Origin: Candidatus Kuenenia stuttgartensis
GTDB lineage: Bacteria; Planctomycetota; Planctomycetia; Gemmatales; Gemmataceae
Assembly (NCBI GenBank): GCA_945875585.1
Contig: CAMCLK010000041.1
Span: forward strand, 1 to 43,284
Direction of reading: 5' to 3'
DNA length: 43,284 bases
Below are positions 41,312 to 43,284 of this stretch, piece after piece; position 1 is the first letter of the stretch; each line of letters begins with the position of its first letter. The notes beneath the pieces are model-generated. The model was not told the origin of the DNA and searched no databases. It worked only from the letters and a program-made list of their open reading frames with translations. A program made the translations under genes and the position numbers.

Positions 41312-43284
41312 GAATGGGTGGCCTCGGGCGTGATCGGTGCGACTTCCACCAGATTATCGAAAAATGTGGCGCCACCGCCCATATCCGTCAATCGTGTGCT
41401 GGTGGTGGCGTTAGCATTCGCGCCGTCTTTCGAGTCGCGACTCCACCAGATTCCAGGGGCCACCACCACACCGGCGCGTGACTTTTCACCCACTTCCGCG
41501 CGTGCCTCAAAGGCACCGCGGTCGTTGAACACGCGCACTTTCTGCCCGTTGGCAATACCGCGTGGCGCGGCATCCGTCGGATGAATCAGCAGGCGAGGAC
41601 TGCCGGCAATCGCTTTCAACGAGGCAATGTTGGCAAAACTCGAATTAAGGAATGACGGTTCCGGTGGACTGACCATTTGAAGCGGATATCGATCTGACAA
41701 ATCTGGACGAAGCCGCGGGTCTTCATGCGGCGGCGTGTAACGCGGGTGGTGCTCGGAATGCTCTGGGCCCCAGAGGCTGCACCGGCCATCTGCCGTGCCG
41801 AATCCGCCTTCTGCAAACGGTAAATATGGGCTGGGAACATTCAATCGCACCGGGCCTTCAGCCAGCAACCGCTCGCGGGTGATGCCTGACAAAGCACCTG
41901 CTGGCGGAAAGGCCGCGCCACGTGGTGTTTCTGTTAGCACTTCATCGATTAACTCCAAATCTGTGCTAGCAAACAGCCCTTCGGGTAGATCGAGCGCCCG
42001 GCCTAGCCGCCGGAATATTTCCGTATTGGGCAGCGACTCGCCCACCGGGGCAATGGCGGGCTCGTTGATTTGAACATTCAGGTGTCCGTAACTGGTGTGA
42101 ATGTCCCAGTGCTCCAGTTGCGTGGTCGCTGGCAAAACAATATCGGCATAGCGGGCGGTGTCTGTCTGGAAATGCTCTAAGACCACAGTGAACAGGTCGT
42201 CGCGTTGCAATCCGCGAACCACGCGGCCTTGGTCTGGGCACACCGATGCGGGGTTCGCGTTGTAAACAACCAGCACGTTCACGGGCGGACCGGGTTCATG
42301 GCCTTCGAGGGCTTCTGCGAGCCGGGTCATGTTGATGGTGCGAGTGCCCGGGGGAATCAGGTCGGCGCGCTGGAAAACAGAATCGGCTTGGGTGGGGTAG
42401 ATCTGGCTGGTGCTCAACAGCGCGCCGGCACCGGGATAACGCCAGTCGCCAGTAAGTGCTGGTAGGCAGGTGATGGCGCGTACCGCCATACCGCCTCCAC
42501 CATGGCGTTGAAGTCCGTAATTCAGACGAATGAGGGTAGGCCTGGTGGTGCCGTATGTATGGGCCAAAGCCTCGATGGTGCTTTCGTCGAGGCCGCAGAT
42601 TTCAGAGGCTTGCCGAGGCGAGTATTCATTCAGTGCGCGCTGGGTAAACGGTTCCAGACCGCTGGCGTGGCTGGCAAGGTAGTCGTGGTCGACCAGATTG
42701 TCGCGCAGCAGAACGTGGGCAATAGCCAAGGCTAACGCTGCGTCGGTTCCGGGCCGAATGGCCAGCCATTGGTCGGACCGCTCGGCTGTACGGCTTTGGA
42801 AAGGATCGATGGTAATAATCCGGGCGCCACGGCGTTGGGCTTCCAGCATGCGTACCCACAGATGGCTGTTGGTGACGGCAGTATTGGATCCCCAGTTGAT
42901 GAACAGCCGAACCGAGTCCAGCGCTTCGGAATCGACAACAGCGCGCGTGCCAAGTGTGATGCCGCAACCCACGGCACCAGCGGTGGCGCAGATGGTACGG
43001 TCCAGTAGAGATGCACCAATGGCATGGAAAAGGCGGCGGTCGAGGCTGGAACCTTGCAGCTTACCCATGGTGCCGGCGTAGCTGTAAGGAAGAATCGACT
43101 GTGGCCCGTGCGCGCCGTGCCGGGCCTTATTGAGTGCATCGGTTACACGCTGAATGGCCTCTGACCAACCAATTGGCCTGAATTGGCCTGATCCTTTGGG
43201 GCCGGTGCGAAGTAGGGGCGTGGTGAGGCGTTCTGGGTGGTAGGTGCGTTCCAAATACCGGCTGACTTTGGTGCAGAGGAAACC
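41308..43284 (-). CDS. Molybdopterin-dependent oxidoreductase, 5' end outside the window
   Basis: Catalytic subunit of a MopB-family enzyme with bis-molybdopterin cofactor; 658 codons are visible and the frame stays open to the right edge. The first visible residues, GFLCTKVSRYLERTYHPERL, are the end of the N-terminal [4Fe-4S] domain with its last Cys ligand; the other Cys lie outside. Later markers are LFINWGSNTAVTNSH, TIDPFQSRTAERSDQWL, IRPGTDAALALA, ADIVLPATTQLEHWD and a C-terminal HPTDAAPRGIANGQKVRVFNDRGAF (molydop-binding domain). The Mo ligand could not be assigned. An apparent start at 43254 is an internal TTG, not a true start. Formate dehydrogenase, nitrate reductase-like or other substrates are all possible. 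Confidence 0.87.
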   Translation of the reverse strand, partial: GFLCTKVSRYLERTYHPERLTTPLLRTGPKGSGQFRPIGWSEAIQRVTDALNKARHGAHGPQSILPYSYAGTMGKLQGSSLDRRLFHAIGASLLDRTICATAGAVGCGITLGTRAVVDSEALDSVRLFINWGSNTAVTNSHLWVRMLEAQRRGARIITIDPFQSRTAERSDQWLAIRPGTDAALALAIAHVLLRDNLVDHDYLASHASGLEPFTQRALNEYSPRQASEICGLDESTIEALAHTYGTTRPTLIRLNYGLQRHGGGGMAVRAITCLPALTGDWRYPGAGALLSTSQIYPTQADSVFQRADLIPPGTRTINMTRLAEALEGHEPGPPVNVLVVYNANPASVCPDQGRVVRGLQRDDLFTVVLEHFQTDTARYADIVLPATTQLEHWDIHTSYGHLNVQINEPAIAPVGESLPNTEIFRRLGRALDLPEGLFASTDLELIDEVLTETPRGAAFPPAGALSGITRERLLAEGPVRLNVPSPYLPFAEGGFGTADGRCSLWGPEHSEHHPRYTPPHEDPRLRPDLSDRYPLQMVSPPEPSFLNSSFANIASLKAIAGSPRLLIHPTDAAPRGIANGQKVRVFNDRGAFEARAEVGEKSRAGVVVAPGIWWSRDSKDGANANATTSTRLTDMGGGATFFDNLVEVAPITPEATHS

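Noticed and set aside
40387..41313. 308-codon plus-strand frame opposite the sugar-isomerase gene
   Set aside because: Shadow of the TIM-barrel gene; no ribosome site or motif.

Overview
The window is a gene-dense bacterial chromosome segment of moderately high GC by eye (not counted). Gene content points to the Planctomycetota, most likely a Gemmatales/Gemmataceae-type organism. The indicators are a Tat-exported DUF1501 protein, a TIGR02996-like domain fused to leucine-rich repeats, a YncE-type beta-propeller fused to c-type haem motifs, an HTTM (gamma-carboxylase-like) membrane protein with a membrane partner, and a Ser/Thr kinase fused to a histidine kinase. The assignment is inference from gene families; no rRNA or tRNA gene was found in the window. 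I saw no insertion sequence, phage gene or CRISPR array, so this reads as core chromosome with lineage-specific additions.

Layout. 1-4901 (minus): a secreted Ig-like/proline-rich protein, then holA, pdxA and cysK in one direction with short gaps or an ATGA overlap. 5085-10195 (plus): a complete glycine-cleavage operon gcvT-gcvH-gcvPA-gcvPB plus a lipoyl/octanoyl transferase, closed by a hairpin terminator. 10273-11556 (minus): two small exported Cys-containing proteins, one with a 36-bp tandem repeat and two copies of a four-Cys module. 11830-16263 (plus): recJ, then a two-gene membrane cassette ending in an HTTM protein. 16230-17477 (minus): threonine synthase, whose 3' end overlaps the HTTM gene. 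17630-22613 (plus): ispE, a SpoVG homologue carrying an inserted zinc-ribbon-like segment, a Ser/Thr kinase-PAS-histidine kinase, and an overlapping response regulator-PP2C phosphatase. 22618-23427 (minus): TIGR02996/LRR protein. 23524-27736 (plus): glutamine synthetase type I and type III in tandem, then a small membrane protein. 27825-29884 (plus): exported aldose epimerase and exported esterase. 29948-32997 (minus): RlmI-type rRNA methyltransferase overlapping a di-haem propeller protein. 33133-35406 (plus): STAS protein, cytidylate-kinase-like protein, thiolase. 35478-36209 (minus) and 36235-37209 (plus): LON-domain protein and orphan type II secretion F-like protein, back to back. 37214-43284 (minus): GT39 glycosyltransferase, DUF1501 protein, sugar-isomerase TIM barrel and the C-terminal part of a molybdopterin oxidoreductase that runs off the window.

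How the genes work together. The gcv genes make the P, T and H proteins, and the fifth gene probably lipoylates GcvH; the L protein is not here. The tandem glutamine synthetases give two ammonia-assimilation enzymes of unrelated regulation class in one locus. The kinase/phosphatase pair and the distant STAS protein have the parts of a partner-switching signalling route, but a link between them is only inference. The most unusual items are the zinc-ribbon SpoVG, the dual-kinase receptor coupled to a PP2C regulator, and the repeat-rich exported protein with paired CHEC modules.
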